64,000 bases of DNA from Rhyzopertha dominica (taxonomy: Eukaryota; Arthropoda; Insecta; Coleoptera; Bostrichidae), in contig QCXZ01000064.1 of NCBI GenBank assembly GCA_025024175.1, forward strand, positions 49,683,325 to 49,747,324, written 5' to 3'. Made by a program: the position numbers and the translations under genes. The notes under the pieces are model-generated. The model was not told where the DNA came from. It saw only the letters and a program-made list of their open reading frames with translations, and made no database searches. Position 1 is the stretch's first letter; each line of letters begins with the position of its first letter. This document shows, piece after piece, positions 45,801-56,121 of the stretch.

Positions 45801-46732
45801 TTATATCAAATATGAATTATGGTGATTAAATGTGATCAAATCAAAATAGGCCATCTAAATGCAAAATCGCTTTTTACTGGTTTAAATCAATTTTCAAATC
45901 TAGTTAGTCATAATAACTTTGATATCTTTGGTGTTAGTGAAACATGGTTATTGACTGAAATGGAATCTAGGGTAGTTGACTTTTGTGTACTTAGGAACGA
46001 CAGAGATGGAAGAGGGGCTAGTGTTTGCGCTATACTTGTAAAATAACATCAACTGCAACCTAGTGCCTTTTATCTTTCAAAGTGATCACCATTTGGAAAA
46101 CTTGTGGGTAGAAATTAAGTTACGTAATTATAATTTAATCGTATGGGTACTATATCGCTCCCCTATTTCAAACTTGCATCAGTGTGTTGAACATTTGGAT
46201 GATATTATTGCAACTCTGATTCTGGTTTATAGTAATATTATTTTATTTGATGTGAATAACCCTATTACCGAATGTTTTGACACAAACGGTTTCATTCAAG
46301 TTATCGATGAACCTACTCGAGTAACTTCATCAACATCTACTCTTATACGCTATATTAGTGCTGACGTAATGACGGCCATTTTTCTGCGGTACGTCAAAGC
46401 CCTGGATCCTGACAAACCGAGTTGTCATAACGTGCGTAACGGACCTCAGTGTTAGGTGCAATTTTGTAACTTTAAAAGAATATTTAGAAGTGTTACAATG
46501 CTTATTTGAGTAGCTTACACTCCTTCGCTTTGCTTCACAAGTATTACAAACCGAAATTACATTTAGTTTATTAGATCCTAGATCAAACAAACCAAGTTGT
46601 CATAATGTGCATAACGGAGTTCACTGTTTGGTGCAATTTTTTAGTGTTACTGTGTATGCTTGAGAAGCTGACACTTCTTCGCTTACTTAGCAAGTATTAC
46701 AAACGTAAATTACATTTCGTTACAATGTAGGT

Positions 46733-48244
46733 TATTACGAATTTAATTCTACGTAGAGCAAAAACAAATGCTCGGGTTGCTCACGGCTACTCAGTGGAGA
46801 AGGTCGGGGTTTCCACTCAAATCATGTTATTACCATAAATATTAATACCTATTTGATTTGGGCGCCAGGTAGTATTTTTAATCCCGAACTACAAAAGAGG
46901 CCTGTCCCACTACCAAGAACAGGAATAATAATCAAGAAAATTAGATATTAAGATTGAAAAAAAGATGATAACTATATAAAAAAAGATTAACTAGCCACTA
47001 TGTTGCCCAAATTTGTCATTTCACCACACACGGTACAGGAATTATTAATAAATTCACACCCCAATGATTTCACTTGTGTACAGTGTCCTTTATTTGCTGA
47101 ACAAAATAAATGTGAAGCTATATACGATATTATATAAATTTTCCGACACGCAGCGCCCGATTTTATAAAAAAAAACACAAAATAAAGCAAACACGATGCT
47201 AACGCGACGCTCCGTTACCACGTCTGGCCAGTAGTAGCACCGCAAGCGATTTAAGGTCTCAATAATTACGTAACAGGCGTAGCGCGATCAGATGTACTAG
47301 TGAGCTAAAACTATGATATATAATTGACGTAAAACAATCTATTCCTACCCTTAATTCTATAGAGATGCAATATTTACAGTTTAACAATACGGTTCTTTTG
47401 TTCTATGAACGTTTACAGGTAAGTAATCCAATTTTACAGGTAAGTAAACCAAATTAATGCCTTGATGAAGCCCACAAATTAATCAGTTTGTACACCCTCT
47501 TTTATTTAGCAGAACGTCGAATATTCCCGACGATGCTGTACTTCGAATCAAGTAACAACCCTGGCAGGATATCCCAAAATAAAAGTATGGATAAATCTGA
47601 CCTGGTTTAAGATATGTCGTGGATACTACGATGCCTACGTAATGCCTTCGTGGATCGGCTGCTTGGAGCTACCCTGTCGGACAGAAGCCTAGCACTCGTC
47701 TCTACCAGTGGTGGTTGTACCTCGATCACGTCCTGGGGTGGTTTCCAAGATCAGAACTAATGATCTAGCCCGCAAGAATGAATAAATCGACAAATTAACC
47801 CTGTGAGTAAAACCCTTGCAGCTTGCAGCAAGGGTTGAAAGTTAAAGTGAACAATCTTTGTTCCAGCACGTGGTCTGGAATAGGTGAAGTCAGATCCCTA
47901 AGTTCTAGGTAGAACAGTCGAAAATATTGTACCAGCAAACCCTATCGACTAACCGAACAATGCTGCTGAGGGTAGTTTTATCCCCTGTTGGGTTGTGAAG
48001 ATATGTCCAGAAAATTTCACTCTACACCTCGTCAGCGCTATTCACCTTCCAGAAACAATCTGCTTATCTCTCGATAAAACGTACTTCCTTTAGAACCACA
48101 AAAACTAAGCTATGTACAGAAAACATCGCGAAACAAAGAAATCTCTCATTCAGAAGATGAACATGCATACTTAGACACACAGATGGCATATGCTCACACA
48201 TTGATGAAATAAATATTTTTAGCATTTTTAACATATTTGTAACA
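46733..48244. mobile_element. LTR-like insertion with 4 bp target duplication AGGT
   Basis: The 1512 bp insert is absent from copy 1 of the host element. AGGT is present at 46729-46732 and 48245-48248. The insert starts TATTAC and ends GTAACA, a nearly perfect short inverted pair of the TGTTAC...GTAACA kind found at ends of long terminal repeats. Inside, TTTGGGCGCCAGGTAG near 46856-46871 resembles, on the other strand, a tRNA primer-binding sequence (TGGCGCCCA). No gag or pol is visible. It may be a solo LTR or a heavily deleted LTR element; the classification is inference. Confidence 0.6.
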
Positions 48245-48819
48245 AGGTACTGCTGAAAAGATTAACCTACAATAAGTGCGTGTGTAGAGCATTACAATTT
48301 ACATGTTGTACCAGAAGATGGTAAGGTGCTAGGTCCCTGGATATTCTTGTTAAAATGAGAGATAAACGTATAAACTTTAAGCACTTATTTTAGACTGTCT
48401 TTCAACAATAGATTGCAACTTAATGTAATTTCGGCTTGTAATACTTAATGAATAATACAAAGGTATGTAAACCATTCAAACATACACAGTAACACTTCAA
48501 AATATTGTATTATACTATAATTTTGCTCTGAACATTGAGTGTTACTGTGTATTTTTGGTGGTTTACGTTCCTTCGTATAATTTAGTGTTATAAACCAAAA
48601 TTAGATTTAGTTGCAATCTATTGTTTAAAAACAACCTAAAAGAAGTGCCGTAAATATTACAGGTCTCTCTCTCTCATTATAACGGAAACATCCAGGGACC
48701 CAACCCATTACCATTTTTTTCTGGTAAAACTTGTAAATTGTAATGCTCCACACACGTACTTAGTGTATGTCCAGCTTTTCAGCAATACTTTGTATCTAAA
48801 TGTAATTTCGGTTTGTACC

Positions 48820-49261
48820 CAGGGGCGGATCCATAGTAGGATTTGGGGGGGTGGGAACTACATAATTTTGTACTTTATTTAAGAAATGTGCAAATGTAAA
48901 CCATAGATTTATTTTTGATACATATTTCAACATGTATTTCATAGTATCAAATCTACCACTATCTCTTTTGTTGAGAACGCGCCCACGCGGAAATACGCTT
49001 ATTTTCAAATGAATCCTTATAGGGTAAATAAAATTGATTAGCAACTCAAAGTCCTTTTCTTCGCAGAGCGTCATTTATGATGGAAATGCGGTAACTTATA
49101 TATTAAAACATTATCGATAATTTTATTGTTAAATGTTCAATTGTTGATTTTTTACGATTTTCGGTGTCTCATTGGAAAAAATGTATAACGTACAACTTTT
49201 TTTGGGGGGGGGGGAAATCTCCTGCAGTTCCCCCCCCCCGCCCCCCGTGGATCCGCCCCTG
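48820..49261. mobile_element. hAT-type MITE with 8 bp target duplication
   Basis: The 442 bp element is flanked by TTTGTACC at 48812-48819 and 49262-49269. Its ends are inverted CAGGGGCGGATCCA. The 8 bp duplication and CAGGGGCG terminus are hallmarks of hAT elements. Long G and C runs lie just inside the ends (near 48845 and 49204-49247). The minus-strand frame at 48796-49074 overlaps its left end and carries no transposase motif that I can identify. Confidence 0.9.
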
Positions 49262-49498
49262 TTTGTACCTATACTTGCTATTTAAAGCGAAGTAGTGTAA
49301 GCTACTCACACATACACAGTAACACTTTAAAATACTCTTTAACACTAAAGTAGGTTGGTTTGGATCCGGGATCTTGACATATCGAAGCAAAATGGCCGAC
49401 ATCTACGTCACACAAATTTGTCAGTTCTGGTAAGTGCGTTGTATCTTCAGGAACGTTAAGTATTGGTCTGGTTAGTGACCACAGGCTGACTTACATTG

Positions 49499-49693
49499 TG
49501 GCCTCGTTGCACAGAACGTGGTTAACCAGACAGCGTGGTTAACTAGACCCCCTGGTTAACGCGCGGTCAACAGGAAGTTGTCATGGAAACATTTCTTTTT
49601 AAGCATTCTTCGTTAGTGCTGCCCGTGGCAAAGGCTGGTTAACCGCGTGTTAACCAGGGGGTCTGGTTAACCACGCTTTGTGCAACTGGGCCA
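49499..49693. mobile_element. Small TIR element rich in GGTTAACC
   Basis: About 195 bp, with ends TGGCC...GTTGCACA on the left and the inverse TGTGCAACTGGGCCA on the right. GGTTAAC occurs repeatedly in both orientations, spaced by AGACCCCCT-like sequence. It interrupts the linker after SDHRLTYIV, and the reading continues with CHLKMPEF beyond it. The duplication is short (TG or TGTG). The ends recall PIF/Harbinger-related MITEs, but this is a guess. Confidence 0.7.
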
Positions 49694-50289
49694 TGTGTCA
49701 TTTAAAAATGCCTGAATTTTAGTCTAAGCAAAGGTTTGTGACCTTCTGGATTTTAAATCATTAAATCAGGCAAAATTTAACTGCGACCTTAACAATCCGT
49801 GGAATACCGTGTTGTATACATAAATGATATTAATGCTAAAGTAGACTGGCTTACTGACAGTCTTAGTGACAGACTATCATGCTTCTATACGTACTGTAAG
49901 GAAAAGTAATGCATATACTATCAAAATTATGGTGAATGAACGCCGCTTTTAGATATTTCAAGCTCTCTAAAAATGGGGATTTGCGTAGAATGTACAAAGA
50001 GCTGAGAAATTTCACACTAATGGCAATACGTATAGATAACACGAAACTACCTCAGTTACTTGCATTCTCAGAAGACCTCCAAACCGCTGTGGCGTGATCG
50101 AGCTGAGAAAATGACATCTTCAGTCTAGCAACAAGCAAATATACCAGCACATCTTTGCAATCCAGATCTTATTGACTCTTATTTTGCAAGAATAGTGACT
50201 GCTTAATAGCACAGCAATTTTATTATTCCACTAAGTTTAAAGAGACGTTAAATTTTTCCTTTACATTAGCTACAACAGACGATGTTTTA

Positions 50290-50505
50290 AATGATATCAG
50301 GTGTTTTAAATCTAATACTGCTGGATGCGACGGCAAACAACTTTTATTCTAAAACTTTTCTTGCCTGAAATACTTCCTTACATAACACATGTCATAAACT
50401 TCTGCTGTTTTGGCCCATTAGTCTTATCAAAGGTGCTCGAATCAATCGCATTTAAACAAATTAGTAGCGATATGTTGGAGAATAAAATTATTCCGGACGC
50501 TATAT
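50290..50505 (+). pseudogene. Truncated reverse transcriptase start of the non-LTR element
   Basis: The text NDIRCFKSNTAGCDG and LPEILPYITHVINFC matches the fingers region of non-LTR reverse transcriptases. It is followed directly by VLSKVLESIAFKQISSDML, which normally lies some 30-40 residues further on, so there is an internal deletion. The catalytic palm domain is absent because a Penelope-like sequence begins at about 50505. Confidence 0.75.
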
Positions 50506-51660
50506 TGCCTACCTAAGATTCACAAACCAGAGTTACCACTGAGACCGATTTTTAGTGCAACAGGATTTGCCACCCACCCTCTAGCTCGCTATATAGCTCG
50601 GACCCTGAAAGGACTGGTAGGGAAGAGAGAACACCGCGTCAGGAACGCCGGAGACCTTATTGAGAAAATGAAGATGACTAAACTGGATCCGGAAGACATC
50701 TTAGTCAGCTTTGATATCACCTCACTCTTCACGAAGATACCACTGGACAATGCCTTAAGGAAGTTGAAGAAACGTTTACAAGAGAAGACCTGGATGAAGA
50801 ACTTTCTTACATTCTTCAAGTTCCAGGAGGAGTACTATGAGCAGATAGAAGGTGCTCCTATGGGGTCACCGCTTTCTCCGCTGATAGCCAACATTACTTA
50901 AAAGCCTTACAGACAAGTGCATTGGCATCGGCACGCCTTAAACTTAAGTGTTGGTTTAGATACTTGGACGACACTTTCACCGTCTGGCCGCATGGAGAAC
51001 AGAACATAAAGGAGTTCCTGGACCATCTAAATAGCATCCAAAGCGGCATATAACTTACAATGCAGGTGCATGCTATCTCGCCCAAAAACACGGAGTCATC
51101 AACCCTCTGATACAACGAGCGAAGCTAATCAGAGAACCACACCACCTAGAAGAGGAANTAGAACATCTACGCAGAGCACTACAGAAGAACGGGTATCCTA
51201 AGGCACAGATTGAGAAGGCTATTAACATGAAACCATGGAGGAAGGAATCAGAAGAGCACATCGCTGCAGCACGTTCAGATAAGATTGGACGGTCACTGAG
51301 AAGACATCAGATAAACACCATCTTCAGCGCGCCCGGAAAGATAGCTAACGCTTTTCCGAAATATAGTTCGGCGACTGAGGAGCTACAAACACGGGGTGGG
51401 AAGATTTACATCGGCTAAACCGGAAGGAACATCAGCACGAGAATCAAGGAACACATCAGGGATACCAGGGACCGTTAGTGTGACAGGTCGGCTGTGGCAG
51501 AACACCGCCACATAATCAAATTCGAAGAAGCACAAATTCTGTCAAGGGAAGCGAGATTCTGGCCGAGATTGTACAAGGAAACCAGAAGAATCCGCACAAT
51601 TATAACCGCAACCGAGGCACAGAACTACCTGAAATCTGGAAATCGGTCATGCGTAACAAC
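50506..51660 (+). pseudogene. Penelope-like reverse transcriptase plus GIY-YIG endonuclease
   Basis: The fused protein copies PLE RNA and nicks the target. Blocks in order: LPKIHKPELPLRPIFSATGF and PLARYIARTLKGL (about 50508-50615), motif A DILVSFDITSLFTKIPLDNA (50695-50755), EEYYEQIEGAPMGSPLSPLI (50828-50887), a frameshift with a stop near 50900, then SALASARLKLKCWFRYLDDT with TVWPHGEQNIKEFLD in the next frame, showing an intact YLDD motif near 50955-50970. Further frames give the connector, and GKIYIG-stop-TGRNISTRIKEHIR (51390-51460) is the GIY-YIG nuclease, followed by SAVAEHRHIIKF. Multiple frameshifts and stops make it inactive. One N lies near 51159. Confidence 0.88.
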
Positions 51661-51703
51661 GCTCATTCATCAGTGAACCGGACGATTATAAAATCGGAGC
51701 AGA

Positions 51704-51737
51704 CTGAGGAAGACACCGACATGAGTGTCGAAACGTC
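51704..51737 (+). ncRNA. Hammerhead-ribozyme-like motif of the PLE
   Basis: The core CTGAGGA (fitting CUGANGA) is followed by one A, then a perfect 5 bp stem GACAC/GTGTC around an eight-base loop, then GAAACGTC. PLE hammerheads are known to have a minimal ACGU stem III and act in tandem terminal repeats. The extra A between core and stem is a deviation, so activity is unproven. Confidence 0.55.
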
Positions 51738-51790
51738 CAGACCAAACAAGCAACGTGGAAAGCAGCCCGGAAAACAAGATGTCAAAGTCG

Positions 51791-51792
<2 letters not shown>

Positions 51793-51851
<59 letters not shown>
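51793..51851. repeat. (TTA)n microsatellite
   Basis: About 19 uninterrupted ATT/TTA units directly after the PLE 3' region. It may be a tail-derived or target-derived simple repeat. Confidence 0.95.
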
Positions 51852-52249
51852 TTAGAATATGTTAGAAGTCATAGTTTTTTTTTGTAAAAGTCTTAGTTCA
51901 CTCTAATGAAAACCCAACAAAAATGGGCATATTATTTTGAGCAATCCGAAGCAAACATTGTTTACAAAAAATAACCAAGACTCACATGTTTAGGAATCGG
52001 GAGTGAAAAACGGGCTGTGTACGTCCTGAATTGGCTTTACAAAACCAATTCAGCGTTCCATTCAAGGATCCGACGCTGCATCCCTAAATGACTTACCCAG
52101 TCGATGCCGCGGCGCTGTTCGTTCCTAGGCAGTAGGGTATTAATAATATCAAGAAGCAATTTTAATAAAGCACATCGGATATTGAGCGGCAAACGTCAGT
52201 TCCACGGGCTCCCTGCACGGAAAACCATCGCGCTAAGTTTGATTTATTT
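51852..52249. other. Non-coding stretch
   Basis: No gene recognised. The second half becomes richer in G+C towards the island at 52250. Confidence 0.4.
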
Positions 52250-52560
52250 ATAGGCGGCATAAGGGACGGTATTCGGAATTACGGTGCAATTTGCAGAATC
52301 CGCGCGGGCAGCATGCCAAACCTGGGGCATTGTAGATACGGCCGCTGGCGCAATTTCGGACAGCGTTGCCCTTCGAGGCCCTGCGGCGACACAGACAAGT
52401 TGTCTGCCAGGACGTGCCCCAATCCAATACTTGAAGTGCAGGTTTTGGCACGTAGTCATGTCAGTCGCATTCGGATACGGTTTACAGCTGCATGCAATAC
52501 GCGTTAATAGGTCATTTCGCAGGTTTTTGAAACTGTTACGTGTCTTATTATACTCGTAGT
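52250..52560. other. G+C-rich island of unknown function
   Basis: About 200-300 bp of markedly G+C-rich sequence in AT-rich DNA, with several long frames open on both strands (plus 52284-52559 and 52313-52507; minus 52459-52244). None resembles a protein family that I recognise. A plus-strand acceptor-like TTTATTTATAG precedes it at about 52240-52251; on the minus strand the same site reads CTATAAATAAAT, a TATA-like box. It could be a host exon, a promoter island or a transposon piece. Confidence 0.4.
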
Positions 52561-52675
52561 ATTAGTGATCACCGTCTAATACCTATTATTAGGTAAAAAT
52601 TCATACCTATGCCATGTTGTCTGCGCCGCAACCAACTACAGATAGATCTATTTCGCTGTTATTACAGCTCATCAA

Positions 52676-52880
52676 TCCAGTTAGTGTAGTTTAGGTTTAA
52701 TACAAACAACATGGCATAGAACTGGTTTTGCCTATACACCAAAGGCAATGCCATCTGTCAGCAATCAACTGACATGATGAACAAAGCCACCTAGCTGTCT
52801 TTAGGAAGTAGTACTCATTAAGGTAGCTAGGTGGCTTTGTCATCGTGTCAGTTCATTGCTGACAGATGGCATTGCCATAT
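52676..52880. repeat. Hairpin repeat, copy 2, with ~58 bp arms
   Basis: The arms at 52746-52805 and 52819-52876 are inverted: GGCAATGCCATCTGTCAGCA on the left and its inverse TGCTGACAGATGGCATTGCC on the right; both contain AAAGCCACCTAGCT in the appropriate orientation. The left half and its upstream part (GTTAGTGTAGTTTAGGTTTA, TTTTGCCTATAC) match 2915-3090. Non-coding and MITE-like. Confidence 0.85.
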
Positions 52881-55303
52881 ATTTTTGTACTAATACCTAT
52901 TATTAGGTTTTTTTATGGGAACAAAGACAGTTTGTTAGAACATCTTCTCCTTTCACTTGGATTAATCTGATAGTCCTCGGTGTTCAAGGAGGTTCCAAAC
53001 GTTGTATCCACCAAATTACGCCCGAGTTCTTAAGCAGTATTAAAAACACCTTTACATCTACGCACCAATCTAAATATCTGGATAATCTTCAAACATATGT
53101 ACTAGAAACAGTGTGTAATACAGAATGAAAGTTGTTATTCGATAAAATTACAAATGAGAAAAATCAACAGCCATGGACGACTGAGCTACTTACAAATAAG
53201 TACCTACAAGAGCCATTGAGTACCTAATTGCCACCTACTTTCAGTATGTAGGTATAATACTAAAAATGCACACAGATAGATCACTAGTGTAATTAATTCT
53301 TCAGTAAACATGTGGGCTTTATTAATAAAACCTAATTTTATTTAAAGAAAAAAATAGCCGAGCCCAAGGACGGTTTCGCCATTTTTTCTACTATAACCAA
53401 GAAAGGAAGAAATATATTGACCACCGGTTTTCGCATTTATCCAGCTCCATTAAGGAGCTATAAGAATTAACAAAAAGTACATTGAGTTGGATTTAATTTT
53501 TTTAAGATATTTAAGTAAATATTATGTTTTTTTAAATAACGCCTAACGTTGTCAGTTGATTAAATTATACATTATTTATGATTAAATCGAAATCCATAAA
53601 ATCCACATTAAAACTAGCCACCATTCGTTAAATTCGATTAAATAAACTTCAGTTATGCCATTTTAAAAACTTGAAACTTCTATCCTCCTGTCGTCGTTGT
53701 CATAGCAACTAGAAAAATGTATAAGCACAATCTATTAAGAAGTAAATATAAATTATAACGAGTTTATGAGAAAAAAAAACGATATTTTCATACGTATGAA
53801 ATACGCCACCTAGCGGCAAAGTTAGGTACTCCATAATATTTTAAATGAAATCTGTGTGGCCATATTACAAAATACCGCAAGATTCTAGCACCTTTAATTT
53901 CCAAAATACAGCCGCTGTTCAGCCTTAACTGATCACCGTATACAATGAGTCGACTCTCAAAAAACGCCTCACTGCTAGTTACACCAGCAAGTTATAAGGT
54001 CACGTAAATATCTTCAAAACCGCAATCAGGAACGTAATTATGCTAAATTTGTTTAACATCATCGTAACAAGAAATTGCTTTAAAAATTACATATCTAAAA
54101 TCCACTAACCCTATCGATTTGGTAACTTAGGAACCCTCCATTTAGCGGATCTGCGTATTGTATTTTATTTATCTTAAATTGTTAAATTGTTTATGAACCT
54201 CTTTTCGCCTGCTCGAAGACAAATACTGGAATTCGTAGTTATACGACATCATAACCACCTTGAATATGAACAGTTGCTCATTTTAGTCCAAGCATTGAGG
54301 TTCATTGTATGTTGTGCAGAGTAATGTGCAGATACGTGGTAACTGCAAACTTGCAAACAATATAAAGTATTTGTCCACATATTGATTGTATTGTATTACA
54401 CATGAATTCAATTTAGTTGAATTCATCCAAATTGCTGGCATCCTTCGTCGAGGGACGCACTATTACTCCCCAATGAAGAAGCATTATTATAGATTATAAA
54501 TCAATTTAGTAATTGCTATTATACATTTTGTTCAGCAATAGCAATTGAAATTTTATCAAATGCAAACAAATTCCGAAAAGTTTAAAAATCCGGATTCTGA
54601 GCAGTACGGTTTTTGAGAAGGATCCGTTAGATTCGATCATCCCGAAGTTANCGAACACACCCATTCTTCCTAGTTAATCCCGGNTATTTTCAGNTAGTAA
54701 TTTCGTTGATCGAAGCAATTAGGGACAGGNTTGTTGGAATATCCAACTTCCCTATTTTCTTCTCACCGTTTGTAATTAGGAGATGGTTTTAAGACTACAG
54801 CGAGTTCGGCTCTATAGCTTTACTGCCCCGTTTAAATATCTGTTGTTCTTGTGTATTTTATTAAATATTTTTGGTTGTGCATAAAAATCGAGATTTCTAG
54901 TTAATAACGTTTGCAAGTCCGTTATGACGCTCCGGTAAAGATCCGATGTGGATTTTAGTTTTTTTTTTTGAATAGTTTTTGTGATTTGTGCTCCCAGAAT
55001 CCTGGAGCGATCGAGTTTAGTACGACCAGACGCGCCATTGTATCTGGAATAAGACAAATCCCAATCTTTTTTGTTCGCCAACCACGGCCTTTCAAAGAGG
55101 AGCACACTTGATTGCAACCCAAGTTGGAGGATACATGGCGTCCGCCATACTGACAACACTGTGCTTGTACAGTCACTGTAGGTTATCAACGCTCATGACG
55201 ATGCCGCGCGGAAGAACCAGGAACCTAGTATTAAGGTTCGAAGCTATTACGTTTACGTTACGTTCAATACGTGTACTAGAAGAACTAAAGGATTACTCCA
55301 TTG
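52881..55303. other. AT-rich non-coding stretch
   Basis: No gene or element could be supported. A minus-strand frame at 55189-54812 is open for 125 codons but shows no motif; N bases occur near 54651-54730. Confidence 0.4.
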
Positions 55304-55522
55304 CACTATACTCCGATCACCGAATAGATGGAGTGATCACGTGAATTGTATGCATCTTGCACGTTATCGGATTTGATGCTGTTTATTCAAGTCCGACTTA
55401 ATTTTTATAACAAATTTTTGACTATTGAAGAATTAACTAAAAATTATGAAATGTTTATGGTTTAAAAATTACGTGAAGAACACACATCATGATCACTCCA
55501 TCTGTTCAGTGATCGGAGTATA
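55304..55522. mobile_element. Short MITE with ~35 bp TIRs
   Basis: TACTCCGATCACCGAATAGA near 55307 is inverted near 55495-55520 (TCTGTTCAGTGATCGGAGTA), followed by TA. The pair brackets about 220 bp of non-coding DNA. TA flanks suggest a Tc1/mariner-type MITE. Confidence 0.75.
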
Positions 55523-55847
55523 TATAGTACCGATAATTGAACGAGAACTAATGCACTAGTTTAACCAAAAGAACTACAATTCACAACGTTTACCAAGCAA
55601 CCAAGCTCACTGGCATTATAATATAAAGTTGACTTTCTAATGCTTCTACTGTTAGTGTTTTAAACGCTGCAGTATATACATTTATACGTGTACGGGTTAA
55701 AGCCAGGCCTACTTAGGTAGGTAACCGACCATGTCGCCTGCCCAGCTACATTAGCAATATTTAAGGGTTCTGATTCTTGCCCTACGTGATCCCAAATACA
55801 ACTAAATCTTAGGCGATAGGGTGGAGTCTCCTTACTCTTACAATACG

Positions 55848-55945
55848 AGGGCTGTATTTGTCCTAATGTGTATTTGTCACAATGTGCATTTGTCCTAACC
55901 GGGTATACCACTGTGTTCATTTGTCACCATATTCATTTGTCCTAA
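55848..55945. repeat. Minisatellite of (C/T)ATTTGTCC(T/C)AA units
   Basis: Five short units follow one another: TATTTGTCCTAATG, TATTTGTCACAATG, CATTTGTCCTAACC, TCATTTGTCACCAT and TCATTTGTCCTAACG. Spacing is irregular. An inverse unit (TTAGGACAAATGAAC) lies near 56107-56121, so the cluster may be one end of an inverted-repeat element. Confidence 0.7.
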
Positions 55946-55969
55946 CGTTTGTGCTTACGTATGATCTGC

Positions 55970-56045
55970 GACTGGACTTGAGGGATGACCAGACCTGACC
56001 TATAAACAGACTAGACTTAAGGAATGGCCAGACCTGACCTATTAT
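55970..56045. repeat. Tandem duplication of a ~37 bp unit
   Basis: ACTGGACTTGAGGGATGACC with AGACCTGACCTATAAACAG is repeated at once as ACTAGACTTAAGGAATGGCC with AGACCTGACCTATTATGG. It lies between the two inverse TTTGTCC/GGACAAA clusters. Confidence 0.8.
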
Positions 56046-56121
56046 GGGCATGCTGTCCCTTAGCACAAATTAACACCGAGCCCGACCCGACACCCCCCGA
56101 AGCAAATTAGGACAAATGAAC

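Larger units (their letters stand above)
46348..49413. mobile_element. Palindromic foldback element family B, copy 2, with two nested insertions
   Basis: The left end (CGCTATATTAGTGCTGACGT) and right end (GACATCTACGTCACAC) match copy 1 at 30819-31972. Subtracting the insertions at 46733-48244 and 48820-49261 leaves about 1.1 kb, slightly shorter than copy 1 because a piece around 49347 is missing. It lies in the endonuclease of a non-LTR element. As in copy 1, no protein is encoded. Confidence 0.85.
45807..50300 (+). pseudogene. Endonuclease and linker of ORF2, interrupted twice
   Basis: The endonuclease nicks target DNA to prime reverse transcription. The N-terminal part reads KIGHLNAKSLFTGLNQ, FDIFGVSETWL (metal-binding Glu in SETWL), then frame changes, then LWVEIKLRNYNLIVWVLYRS and NGFIQVIDEPTRVTSSTSTL up to 46345. 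Here the palindromic element begins. At 49414 it resumes as FVSSGKCVVSSGTLS and GLVSDHRLTYIV, with the conserved SDH motif near 49476-49484. A second insertion follows at 49499-49693; then CHLKMPEF and further linker text (NNPWNTVLY, LTDSLSDRL) in shifting frames. The usual GDFN motif is degenerate (ILFDVNNP). Confidence 0.82.
44790..50505 (+). mobile_element. Non-LTR retrotransposon with ORF1, endonuclease and partial RT
   Basis: The element carries in order an ORF1-like region (44790-45790), an apurinic-type endonuclease (45807-46345 and 49414-49500), a linker (49700-50300) and part of the reverse transcriptase (50290-50505). It is opened at 46346-49413 by a palindromic element and at 49499-49693 by a small TIR element. 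Its 3' part is cut off by a Penelope-like element at about 50505. Frameshifts and stops are frequent, so it is an old copy. Confidence 0.85.
50506..51790 (+). mobile_element. Penelope-like element, 5'-truncated
   Basis: This holds the reverse transcriptase and GIY-YIG endonuclease of a PLE with a short 3' region containing a hammerhead-like motif. It ends at a (TTA)n run. It abuts the truncated non-LTR element on its 5' side. Confidence 0.88.

Noticed and set aside
46330..46590. 86-codon minus-strand frame and the very similar one at 30789-31064
   Set aside because: They are alike only because both read through the left arm of the palindromic element family B.
48796..49074. 92-codon minus-strand frame as a hAT transposase
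   Set aside because: It crosses the end of the 442 bp hAT MITE and its C-terminal residues are just the TIR and G-run read through. No transposase motif.
54812..55189. 125-codon minus-strand frame
   Set aside because: No recognisable domain, no splice context, and no ATG-based gene structure. Open length alone is not enough.
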